DNA of 8,797 bases, from contig CALIGP010000078.1 in assembly GCA_938021455.1 (NCBI GenBank), forward strand, positions 1 through 8,797, in the 5' to 3' direction. Position numbers and translations under genes: made by a program. This DNA is from an uncultured Lewinella sp. (GTDB lineage: Bacteria > Bacteroidota > Bacteroidia > Chitinophagales > Saprospiraceae). Numbering within the stretch: the stretch's first letter is position 1; the number at the start of each line of letters is the position of its first letter. Below, piece by piece: positions 1 through 5,860 of the stretch. Below the pieces are notes generated by a model. That model saw only the letters and a program-made list of their open reading frames with translations. It did no database searches and was not told the origin of the DNA.

Positions 1-147
1 GGGGAGTGCTCGAACAGCCCTTCCGCTTAACGGCTCTTTTGCCCCGTTCTATCGGCCAACGCCACCGCCGAAGGCAGCAGCGAAGCTCACGGCCGTCCCC
101 CGAAAAGCTCTGGGCCTGGGGTTTCATTCAACGCTACTTTAGCCCGG

Positions 148-201
148 GGGTAATACACCGCTGGATTCTTTGAAGCAGAGTCTGAGTGGGCAATACATCG
201 C
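148..201. repeat. Short imperfect direct repeat
   Basis: A 14-base unit of the form GGGYAATACAYCGC occurs at 148-161 and again at 188-201, differing at two positions, both pyrimidine exchanges. The units start 40 bases apart. Two copies at this spacing suggest a degenerate repeat family or part of a decayed element, but chance similarity is not excluded. Confidence 0.4.
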
Positions 202-317
202 AATTAATGTCTTGGCTTCAGGCCAAAAATGAATGCGCTATCCCCAAACGTTCCCTTGCTCCTCTTAAGCCCAAAAGATGATAAGTGAAAAACAAAATGG
301 AACACTATGGTGGGACG

Positions 318-510
318 GCCTTGACGGTGTCCGGAAGATGGAGGGGCAAAAGCCGTTAAAAAATGGAAGCTGTATGAGTACTCCCAAAGCTTTCTTTTGT
401 CCCGAGTTGTTAGTAACCAAAAAGCTAAAAAGCATAAAACTAAATGTGCTGCGAGTTTTTCCATTTTAGGCTTTTGGCCCTCCATCTTCCGATGAGACAC
501 CGGCACAGCC
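318..510. repeat. Long imperfect inverted repeat with structured loop
   Basis: The left arm (325-366) and right arm (461-502) are reverse complements over about 40 bases with small indels. The core, 332-354 against 469-491, matches at 22 of 23 positions (CGGAAGATGGAGGG, one mismatch, then CAAAAGCC). The flanking CGGTGTC is present in both arms (325-331; 496-502), separated from the core by 0 and 4 bases. Weaker complementarity continues outward to about 318 and 510. The 94-base loop contains its own pairing potential around AAAGCTTT and CCAAAAAGC. The structure is too long for a simple terminator and resembles a palindromic, MITE-like or repeat-family element. I see no terminal repeats with flanking target duplication that would prove mobility. 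Confidence 0.6.
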
Positions 511-521
511 AAGGTTTTTTG

Positions 522-544
522 CTTCTTTTTCACGGAAAAAGAAG
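522..544. repeat. Perfect 10-bp hairpin
   Basis: CTTCTTTTTC at 522-531 and GAAAAAGAAG at 535-544 are perfect complements around the three-base loop ACG. The stem is A/T-rich and has no following T-run, so I do not call it an intrinsic terminator. It lies directly right of the larger inverted repeat and may belong to the same element. Confidence 0.5.
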
Positions 545-622
545 GAGCTCGCGCGGAGCGATGTAACAAGTGGCAATTCACTACTTTTTACGGTAAAAAC
601 ACGGCAATTTGCCTTTTAGGGC

Positions 623-643
623 TGTGTGGGCTCGATCCACACA
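623..643. repeat. 7-bp stem-loop
   Basis: TGTGTGG (623-629) pairs perfectly with CCACACA (637-643) around a seven-base loop, GGCTCGA/T-like. It sits in non-coding DNA between the long inverted repeat and the hairpin next to the nuclease gene. No function can be assigned; it may be one more element of the structured left-end region. Confidence 0.35.
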
Positions 644-710
644 CGCTTAGAATGAAAGCAGTGATCGCAGAAATCAAGGTCTTTGGGGCAAGAGCAGCCT
701 AAAACCGTAG

Positions 711-776
711 CGGACCATTGTAAATCAAATGGCGCAACTGGCCGAAAGCCAATTACGCCACTTGATTTTGGGTCCG
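711..776. terminator. Large imperfect hairpin after the nuclease gene, possible terminator
   Basis: Arms at 711-742 and 748-776 pair around a five-base CGAAA loop. Matching blocks are CGGACC at the base, then AATCAA, TGGCG and TGGC towards the loop, with a three-base bulge and a few mismatches. Read on the minus strand, the hairpin begins 17 bases beyond the stop codon of the endonuclease gene, the expected place for a terminator or a 3' mRNA-stabilising structure. A long T-run is absent on the minus strand (only TTTT about a dozen bases later), so factor-independent termination is uncertain. The size and imperfection also fit an intergenic palindromic repeat. Confidence 0.45.
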
Positions 777-793
777 AACGTTTGAGCGAACTA

Positions 794-2758
794 CTACCGC
801 TTTACCACCCGCTTCACCACTCGCCAGTCTCCGGCCACTGCCATAAACTGGTAAGCACCTGCTGGCAGGTTTGACATTTCAATCGTTGCCATCACTCGTC
901 CCTGCTGCACCAACTGACCGCTGGCGTTTAGAATCGTGTACTCCGCTTCTTCGGGGAAGTTCCGCAGAGAGAGTTGGTTATCTACCGGATTCGGGAACAG
1001 GGTAAAGGCTTGTGCCTCTCCATTACTGGCGGTACGGAAGGCGGCCTCCGTTGATTCAGGGGTAGATTGCAGGCTGCTACCTACACAAAAAGAGGTCGTC
1101 TCGCTACTGCCGAAGGAGCCGCCACTGGCCAACGTACTACCGTTATCCTGATTCGTCAACGTGTAGGAGCCGTTGCCGTAGGAACAGCACATACCGTCTC
1201 CATAAGCATCGCTAAAGACCAGGGTATAACACCCCGGGGCCAATGAAACCGGTACCGTGAAGGTGGATCCATCCGCCCGGTTGCCGTAAGTGCCACCACT
1301 AAACACGGTAACATTGCTGCTATTGCGGATTACCCAGCTGGTCTCTTCCGGGTAATTATCCAATGTGATGCTCAGGCTACCGGTAACGTTACCACCGCCA
1401 CCTCCGCCGCCGCCGGCAGAAGTACTGAAGCCCAGATCATCAATGGCCATATCTCCCTTCCAGGTGGTGCCCGTCACGCCGTTAAAGCGAAGTTGTACCG
1501 TTCCGCCCAGGTAGGCGTCCAGGTCTACCGATGCGGACTGCCAGCTATTGCCCTGATTACCGGAGCGGCTCCAGACGGAGGTCCAGCTACTGCCGTCCGT
1601 GCTCGCTTCTAGCGCGAGTGAGCCCATGTTAGAAGCGCCGTACAGGTGGTACTTGAAGCTAAAGTCCGCCGAGTTCTTTCCACTCAGGTCAAAGCAAGGT
1701 CCGTACATAATCGCTCGCTTCGTAGAGTAGTTGGGGGCCGAGGACTCCATGTAGGCGTATTGGCTGCCCGCTGAAGCAGAAGAAGGGCCCGTACCGGAAG
1801 AGGGCGTACCGCCGCTGCGGCGCGCCCAGTTGAAATCATCGCCGGCAGAAGCCTGTACCCAGTTGCCGAAGTTGCTCTCGAAGCTTTCAGCGTAAGGGAA
1901 AGAGGTAACGGTGTTATTGCTGTTACAGAAGGGGTTGGTGTTTCCACCACCGCCACCTCCGCCGGAGCCGAAGCGATCTTCTGCCTGGGGGCCACCCCAG
2001 ATGATGGTGGCGAAGGCTGGGTTGTCAATGAATGGGTTCCGGTTACCCTGAATATTTTCTACAATCGGGTTGCGCTGCAGCTCCAGCGCAGAAACGGGGT
2101 CTTCCGCATTCCATTCCAGGAACAGGTTCAGCATGTTGGCATCGGAGGAGTTGGCCGTACCGATACCGACATTGCTGGGTAAACAACGACTACCGTACCG
2201 GAGGTACATATACATCATCATGCGGGCTACGTCGCCTTTGAACTCATCACCAGGATACCAGTGCCCCTGGTTGGTCGTGCCTGAGTTGCCCGAACCATCT
2301 GCGAATTTCCGGCTGCCACGATTGGAGTTGCGGCTCACGTCCGAAGGGCGCAGGTGGTGCACATCGGCACCGGGGCCTGAGGTGCCCAGGTTCGGGTTAC
2401 CCAATGACTTAGGGTAGACGTGCTCCCGGTTCCAGTCTGTTGTCCCGCCCCCATTACTGTCTTTGCTGCGGGTACGGTCCGTATTGGTTACACCATCGGT
2501 GTCGCTGTAGCCGTAAATGAGAATGACGTTAGCGCTGTTGTTGGGGTCCAGGTCCGATTGCTTCAGGGCATCCCAAACACCGGGCGTGTAGCTGGGGGTG
2601 GAGAACTGGCTGGTGGTGATCTTATCGGAGAGCTCCGTTTGGAGAGGCTGCCCCGTAAGGTTCAGATTGACATCGTCGTAGTAAGAAGGAATGCTTTGGG
2701 CAAAGACTGCCGTACACAGGGCCATCAGGCCTGCTATCAGGAATAATCTGAAATACAT
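794..2758 (-). CDS. Secreted endonuclease I family nuclease with T9SS sorting domain
   Basis: Predicted extracellular, non-specific nuclease of the endonuclease I (EndA/Vvn-like) family, 654 residues. A signal peptide occupies about 1-20 (cleavage near VFA/QS). The catalytic domain runs about 22-262: WNREHVYPKS at 109-118 carries the expected catalytic histidine (H113), DVHHLRPSD is at 132-140, KGDVARMMMYMYLRYG at 174-189, and the domain ends near QGNRNPFIDNP. Stand-alone family members are roughly 230-260 residues, so the rest is added modules. A seven-glycine linker (266-272) leads to a MAM/jelly-roll-like domain (about 283-446, with AYMESS and DMAIDDLGF). An eight-glycine linker (449-456) leads to a Cys-containing beta domain (459-558, DAYGDGMCCSYGNGSYTL). 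The T9SS sorting domain is at about 585-654 (FTLFPNPVDNQLSL, NLPAGAYQF, ending VVKR). Family knowledge suggests nutrient or phosphate scavenging from extracellular DNA, or biofilm DNA turnover. The ATG start gives an intact signal peptide; no Shine-Dalgarno is visible. Confidence 0.93.
   Translation of the reverse strand: MYFRLFLIAGLMALCTAVFAQSIPSYYDDVNLNLTGQPLQTELSDKITTSQFSTPSYTPGVWDALKQSDLDPNNSANVILIYGYSDTDGVTNTDRTRSKDSNGGGTTDWNREHVYPKSLGNPNLGTSGPGADVHHLRPSDVSRNSNRGSRKFADGSGNSGTTNQGHWYPGDEFKGDVARMMMYMYLRYGSRCLPSNVGIGTANSSDANMLNLFLEWNAEDPVSALELQRNPIVENIQGNRNPFIDNPAFATIIWGGPQAEDRFGSGGGGGGGNTNPFCNSNNTVTSFPYAESFESNFGNWVQASAGDDFNWARRSGGTPSSGTGPSSASAGSQYAYMESSAPNYSTKRAIMYGPCFDLSGKNSADFSFKYHLYGASNMGSLALEASTDGSSWTSVWSRSGNQGNSWQSASVDLDAYLGGTVQLRFNGVTGTTWKGDMAIDDLGFSTSAGGGGGGGGNVTGSLSITLDNYPEETSWVIRNSSNVTVFSGGTYGNRADGSTFTVPVSLAPGCYTLVFSDAYGDGMCCSYGNGSYTLTNQDNGSTLASGGSFGSSETTSFCVGSSLQSTPESTEAAFRTASNGEAQAFTLFPNPVDNQLSLRNFPEEAEYTILNASGQLVQQGRVMATIEMSNLPAGAYQFMAVAGDWRVVKRVVKR
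1391..1417 (-). repeat. Glycine-codon tract (linker 2 of the nuclease)
   Basis: A run of near-identical GGN codons, seen on the plus strand as CCACCGCC/CCTCCGCCG units, encodes eight consecutive glycines (residues 449-456) between the MAM-like domain and the Cys-containing domain. A similar tract at about 1944-1965 encodes seven glycines after the catalytic domain. Such trinucleotide tracts are prone to in-frame length change. Confidence 0.6.
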
Positions 2759-2868
2759 GAGTGTTGGTTTAAAAAGTACACACCGGCATAGTACCGGCGC
2801 TGATAAGTGTGCAATGACGACAAGATAAGTAAGTTGTTTTCACCTTAGTGAGAGCGGTAGGTTAAGTT

Positions 2869-2876
2869 TATGTTTC
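2869..2876 (+). promoter_or_regulatory. Possible Bacteroidota -7 element for the barrel gene
   Basis: TATGTTTC matches the Bacteroidota -7 consensus TAnnTTTG at all but the last position, 65 bases before the ATG at 2942. No well-spaced -33 TTTG is visible, so this is a weak call. The rest of the 183-base divergent gap (2759-2941) contains a doubled ACCGGC at about 2782-2798 and nothing else I can name. Confidence 0.2.
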
Positions 2877-2941
2877 TTTTGTGAAGAGGCTCCCTTTCTT
2901 TGGGATAACTTGCGATCTTCAATATCCAAAACTGTCCTACA

Positions 2942-3442
2942 ATGAACAAGCGAATCGAAGTTTTAATAATTCTAGCAATACTCTTCTCAGGAACTCTGGC
3001 AAACGCCCAAAGCAACAACTTTTCCGCCCTGGCCACTGTCGGTCTTAGTGCACCAATACTAGATAGTGGAAGCGGCTATCACGTAGGTATTAATCCGTCT
3101 TACCTGCTGTCAAATAATTTTTCGATTGAAGGCCAACTCTCTTACCTCGCCACCAAAATCAACGGCTCTTTCTTGTCTGGTAACGAAGGGAAAAGCAATG
3201 CAGCCAACGCTTTAGTAGGTGGCCGTTTATACCTCACCTCTGCGGCAAGCCCAAACCGCTTTTATTTCAATCTCCTGGTAGGAATTAGCTACAACAAAGA
3301 GGAAATAAACAGCCTAACGCAAGAGGGGATGATTAATCCGGGTTTTTCCGCAGGAGCTTTTATGGAGCTAAAGAAGTTAGTCCTCGGATTGTCATTCGAT
3401 ACGCCACAGAATTTGGTCCTCAAGGCTGGCTACGTGCTCTAG
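2942..3442 (+). CDS. Small exported protein, probable outer-membrane beta-barrel
   Basis: A 166-residue protein with a clear signal peptide: MNKR, a hydrophobic stretch 7-19, and a likely cleavage after ANA (22) before QSNN. The mature part of about 144 residues alternates polar and hydrophobic residues in short strand-like segments, with turn-rich joins (GYHVGINPSYLLSNN, FSIEGQLSYLA, ANALVGGRLYLTS, FYFNLLVGISYN, VLGLSFD, NLVLKAGYVL). It ends in an aromatic/hydrophobic strand, as small OmpX/OmpA-barrel-like porin-fold proteins do. About eight strands would fit the length. I do not recognise a named family and assign no function beyond probable outer-membrane location. The start ATG has no Shine-Dalgarno. 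It is transcribed divergently from the nuclease gene (183 bp apart) and converges on the GldN-like gene. Confidence 0.75.
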   Translation: MNKRIEVLIILAILFSGTLANAQSNNFSALATVGLSAPILDSGSGYHVGINPSYLLSNNFSIEGQLSYLATKINGSFLSGNEGKSNAANALVGGRLYLTSAASPNRFYFNLLVGISYNKEEINSLTQEGMINPGFSAGAFMELKKLVLGLSFDTPQNLVLKAGYVL

Positions 3443-3474
3443 TGGTCAGCTGATATCATTGGGTGAACCTAGAG
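3437..3474. terminator. Hairpin between convergent genes, possible bidirectional terminator
   Basis: CTCTAG (3437-3442, containing the stop of the barrel gene) pairs with CTAGAG (3469-3474, just before the stop of the GldN-like gene). TCA/TGA pairing continues inward after a bulge and a mismatch. The loop also contains the palindrome TGATATCA. The gap between the two stop codons is only 35 bases, so this is the only space for a shared transcription end. No strong T-run follows on either strand. Confidence 0.3.
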
Positions 3475-3477
3475 GAT

Positions 3478-4464
3478 CTACTTCCTATATCCCTTCTCTA
3501 CCCAATAAAAGGTAGGACGAGCAAAACTCCCTCCCTTCCCATCCAGAAAACCCTCCAAAGGAGCATATCCGATTGGGCTAAAAACAAAGCGGGTCGCAGC
3601 ATCATCCCAAGCCCAAAATTGAACCAATCTGAACTTGCCTACTCCTTCGTAAAAGGGGATACCATCAACCACCTTATCCTTCGATTCGTAGGTATTAGGG
3701 TCAATGATCGTAACGGTGTCCTTGGGGTGCAACAGCCCGTCAAGTTGGGCCGCAGACATAGGCCCCCAATTTCCAGTATTTCGGAAACCATCCGTAGGTT
3801 GGTTATTCAATTGCTTGAAAAGATGGTCAAAGATTTTGTCCTTGTATAGGGTTGAACCGCTTTCGGTTTCCAGGTCATGGAAAGGAACAGAAAAGGTCAT
3901 CCGATCCACAGCATGCCAAACGTTTTTATTAAAGTCGATGGCTTTAGGAAATGACTCCACCGGAAAATAAACCTTAGGGTTTCCGGTATTCGTACTCAGA
4001 GATATCCACTGTGGGGCCTGCTGCATACGTCCGTTGGAGTGATAAGTAAGTCGCAAATGCAGGTCAATGGACTGGTAGTCTGCTGGGTCTGGCACCCGGC
4101 TAATCACGGTAATCCTTGACTCGTAAGTATCAGGATCAATCACCTGAACGGTATCTTTCCGAACGAATACTTTCTCAAAGTCAGATGGTGTCATTTCCCG
4201 CTGTAGCTGCTCATCAGCGTAGCCCGTCAGACGACCGTCCCTAAAAGCTCGAAACATTAGCTGGCCGATACTACCGTCAGCTATGTCCGTTAGTCCCCCC
4301 CGATCGATGGAGGGAGATTTATAGAAAACACGTTGGACATTCGGCCCTGCTTCTTCCGTACCAGCAATAGAAACGGTAGTAGTACCTGACCACAATTTTT
4401 CTGCCTTCTGGGCGGGCAGGGCTAGGCTAAAAAATAGGAGTAGTATAAGTGGTATGATTTTCAT
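3478..4464 (-). CDS. GldN-like gliding motility/T9SS protein, internally duplicated
   Basis: A 328-residue exported protein. The signal peptide is about 1-18 (MKIIPLILLLFFSLALPAQ). The body resembles GldN/PorN, a periplasmic component that works with GldK in the ring of the type IX secretion system. Visible hallmarks are a 'xLMFRAFRDGRLTGYADE' segment (69-85), DTVxVIDPDTYES twice, and a C-terminal FRLVQFWAWDD...RFVFSPIGYAPLEG stretch (278-305). The last corresponds to the usual 'YRIKEDWFFDK...RIIGIAP' of GldN but is divergent. The two copies KDTVQVIDPDTYES (103-116) and KDTVTIIDPNTYES (248-261) lie 145 residues apart and mark an internal repeat of the whole half-protein. Canonical gldN follows gldKLM; here none of these is adjacent, so this is probably an orphan paralogue. 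A purine-rich AAAGGGAAAGAG precedes the ATG. Family assignment is from pattern recognition. Confidence 0.6.
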   Translation of the reverse strand: MKIIPLILLLFFSLALPAQKAEKLWSGTTTVSIAGTEEAGPNVQRVFYKSPSIDRGGLTDIADGSIGQLMFRAFRDGRLTGYADEQLQREMTPSDFEKVFVRKDTVQVIDPDTYESRITVISRVPDPADYQSIDLHLRLTYHSNGRMQQAPQWISLSTNTGNPKVYFPVESFPKAIDFNKNVWHAVDRMTFSVPFHDLETESGSTLYKDKIFDHLFKQLNNQPTDGFRNTGNWGPMSAAQLDGLLHPKDTVTIIDPNTYESKDKVVDGIPFYEGVGKFRLVQFWAWDDAATRFVFSPIGYAPLEGFLDGKGGSFARPTFYWVEKGYRK

Positions 4465-4530
4465 GACTCTTTCCCTTTATTACTTATGGTGATGCAACAA
4501 CACCACCTTAAGGTAAGAACTAAGTATGAT

Positions 4531-4538
4531 CAAATATC
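4531..4538 (-). promoter_or_regulatory. Possible -7 element for the GldN-like gene
   Basis: On the minus strand this reads GATATTTG, one mismatch from TAnnTTTG, about 67 bases before the ATG at 4464. A TTTG occurs upstream (4556-4553) but only 14 bases away, shorter than the usual spacing. It sits beside the palindromes that precede the divergent ATPase gene, so both genes might be read from one control region. Confidence 0.25.
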
Positions 4539-4543
4539 GTTAA

Positions 4544-4597
4544 TTTAGTCATCAAACTGACTATTTTTTGCTAAATTTAGTCAGTTTATTGACCAAA
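4544..4597. promoter_or_regulatory. Tandem operator-like palindromes before the ATPase gene
   Basis: Two inverted repeats of the same design occur in a row. Site 1 is TTTAGTCA (4544-4551), six bases, TGACTATT (4558-4565). Site 2 is TTTAGTCA (4576-4583), six bases, TGACCAAA (4590-4597). The left half-sites are identical, the sites are 32 bases apart (about three helical turns), and site 2 ends nine bases before the ATG at 4607. A TATTTTTTG promoter-like stretch (4562-4570) overlaps site 1. This arrangement is typical of a dimeric repressor binding cooperatively. The ATPase has its own winged-helix segment, so autoregulation is possible, but that is inference. Confidence 0.55.
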
Positions 4598-4606
4598 TCA
4601 ACTTCA

Positions 4607-5743
4607 ATGCAACTCATAGTAAGACAAATCGAAGACCAGGTAATCAACCATCTACGTCCCAATAAAGTCGTTGTCTTACTAGGTCCAAGGCGGGTCGGAA
4701 AAACCGTTTTGATCCGGCAGGTGCTTGATCGGCTTTCTGAGCCTTTCCTGTTGCTGCACGGAGAGGATATGGACATAAGGCGACAGCTGGAACGTAGAAG
4801 TACTCAGCATTATAAAAATCTGCTGGGTGATAAATCATTACTCGTAATCGATGAAGCGCAGAAGATTCCGGACATCGGTAATATTTTGAAACTCATGGTT
4901 GACACCATCAGCGGTATAAAAATCATTGCTACGGGGTCTTCCGCCTTTGACCTGGAGAAGTTTACCGGAGAACCTTTGACTGGGAGAAAAACGACCTTCA
5001 ATCTACTGGCCCTTTCAGAAAAAGAACTAGACCAGACCGAAGGTGTATTCCAGAAGCAAACCAATATGCGTCACCGGCTGGTATACGGCAACTACCCTGA
5101 GCTCATCCACATCCCTAACCTCAACGAGCAAAAAGTATACCTTGACGAACTCATTCAATCTTATCTACTGAAGGATATCCTCGAGTTTGACTTGGTAAGA
5201 AACTCTGATAAAATTCTTCAACTCCTGAGACTGTTAGCCTTTCAGGTGGGAGGAGAAGTGAGCCACACTGAATTGGGAACCCAATTGGGCATGAGTAAGA
5301 ATACTGTGGACCGTTACCTTGATCTACTGAGTAAAGTCTACATCATTCACTCCGTAGGTGCCTGGAGCCGTAACCTTCGAAAGGAAATTGTAAAAAGCAA
5401 GCGATGGTACTTCTATGACAACGGCATAAGGAACGCCCTGATCGGCAACATGAACCCGATTGAAAATAGAGACGATATCGGTAAACTCTGGGAAAACTAC
5501 ATCATCAGCGAACGGGTCAAGTTCCAGAAATATTCGAAAATGTTAGTCTACAACTATTTCTGGAGAACGTATGACCAGCAGGAAATAGACTGGGTCGAAG
5601 ACCGGGAAGGAAAACTTCACGCCTACGAATTCAAGTGGAACCCTAAGCGCAAGGCTAAATTTCCAAAGGCTTTTGCCAGGGCTTACCCGGACTCCGTATT
5701 CGAAGTAATTAACAGTGATAATTATTATGATTGGCTGAATTGA
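4607..5743 (+). CDS. AAA-type ATPase with DUF4143 / PD-(D/E)XK-like C-terminus
   Basis: A 378-residue cytoplasmic ATPase of the large AAA_14 plus DUF4143 family common in Bacteroidota and archaea; the biological role of the family is poorly known. In order: Walker A GPRRVGKT (26-33), Walker B LLVIDEAQ (78-85, D82/E83), sensor-1-like IIATGSSA (106-113), and the family's LTGRKTTFNLLALSEKEL (124-141). A winged-helix region follows (SHTELGTQLGMSKNTVDRYLDLLSKVYII, 219-247). The C-terminal DUF4143 domain has LWENYIISE (294-302) and the nuclease-like constellation EIDWV (D328) with YEFKW (E341, K343), the D...ExK layout of PD-(D/E)XK folds. Length is normal. I chose the ATG at 4607; a TTG 39 bases upstream (4568) would extend the frame but would place coding sequence over palindrome 2. 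It converges on the MFS gene. Confidence 0.88.
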   Translation: MQLIVRQIEDQVINHLRPNKVVVLLGPRRVGKTVLIRQVLDRLSEPFLLLHGEDMDIRRQLERRSTQHYKNLLGDKSLLVIDEAQKIPDIGNILKLMVDTISGIKIIATGSSAFDLEKFTGEPLTGRKTTFNLLALSEKELDQTEGVFQKQTNMRHRLVYGNYPELIHIPNLNEQKVYLDELIQSYLLKDILEFDLVRNSDKILQLLRLLAFQVGGEVSHTELGTQLGMSKNTVDRYLDLLSKVYIIHSVGAWSRNLRKEIVKSKRWYFYDNGIRNALIGNMNPIENRDDIGKLWENYIISERVKFQKYSKMLVYNYFWRTYDQQEIDWVEDREGKLHAYEFKWNPKRKAKFPKAFARAYPDSVFEVINSDNYYDWLN

Positions 5744-5860
5744 TTGTACGCTTCAGCCCAAGATCCGTACATTAAACATTGCTGTCTTTAGTTTCTTTCT
5801 CTGCACCTGCGTGCGGCGCCAGCTAAGTCCTTTCAGTATTGCGAAGTCAGTTGCTAAGCC

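Larger units (their letters stand above)
1..793. other. Gene-poor, repeat-like intergenic region
   Basis: I find no gene I can support here. Open frames exist on both strands (about 278-469 plus, 204-581 minus), but they overlap each other, have no convincing start context, resemble no family I know, and repeat the same short peptide because an inverted repeat lies beneath them. The first 170 bases are also open on the plus strand in one frame without a start and without recognisable protein character. The stretch is instead rich in secondary structure, listed separately: a direct repeat near 148-201, a long inverted repeat at 318-510, hairpins at 522-544 and 623-643, and a large hairpin at 711-776. 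It could be decayed mobile DNA or an intergenic repeat family; which of these cannot be decided from one copy. Confidence 0.6.

Noticed and set aside
278..469. 63-residue open frame on the plus strand
   Set aside because: It shares the KMEGQKP peptide with the opposite-strand frame only because of the inverted repeat. No start signal or family resemblance.
204..581. 125-residue open frame on the minus strand
   Set aside because: It spans both arms of the inverted repeat, overlaps another frame on the opposite strand, has no recognisable domain, and its best internal start has a poorly spaced purine run. It is more likely repeat DNA than a gene, though it contains one hydrophobic segment.
1380..1420. 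CRISPR-like or satellite repeat from the CCACCGCC units
   Set aside because: The repetition is simple glycine codons within an intact reading frame.
2070..2417. Open frames on the plus strand inside the nuclease gene
   Set aside because: They are opposite-strand shadows of a clearly real, domain-rich coding sequence.
4568..4606. Upstream TTG start for the ATPase
   Set aside because: It would add 13 residues over the second palindrome, has no ribosome-binding signal, and the family N-terminus is normally a few residues before a segment like RQIEDQ, as given by the ATG at 4607.
5744..5860. Terminator between the convergent ATPase and MFS genes
   Set aside because: Only a 4-bp GCAC/GTGC stem and a GGCGCC palindrome are present, with no T-run; too weak to call.
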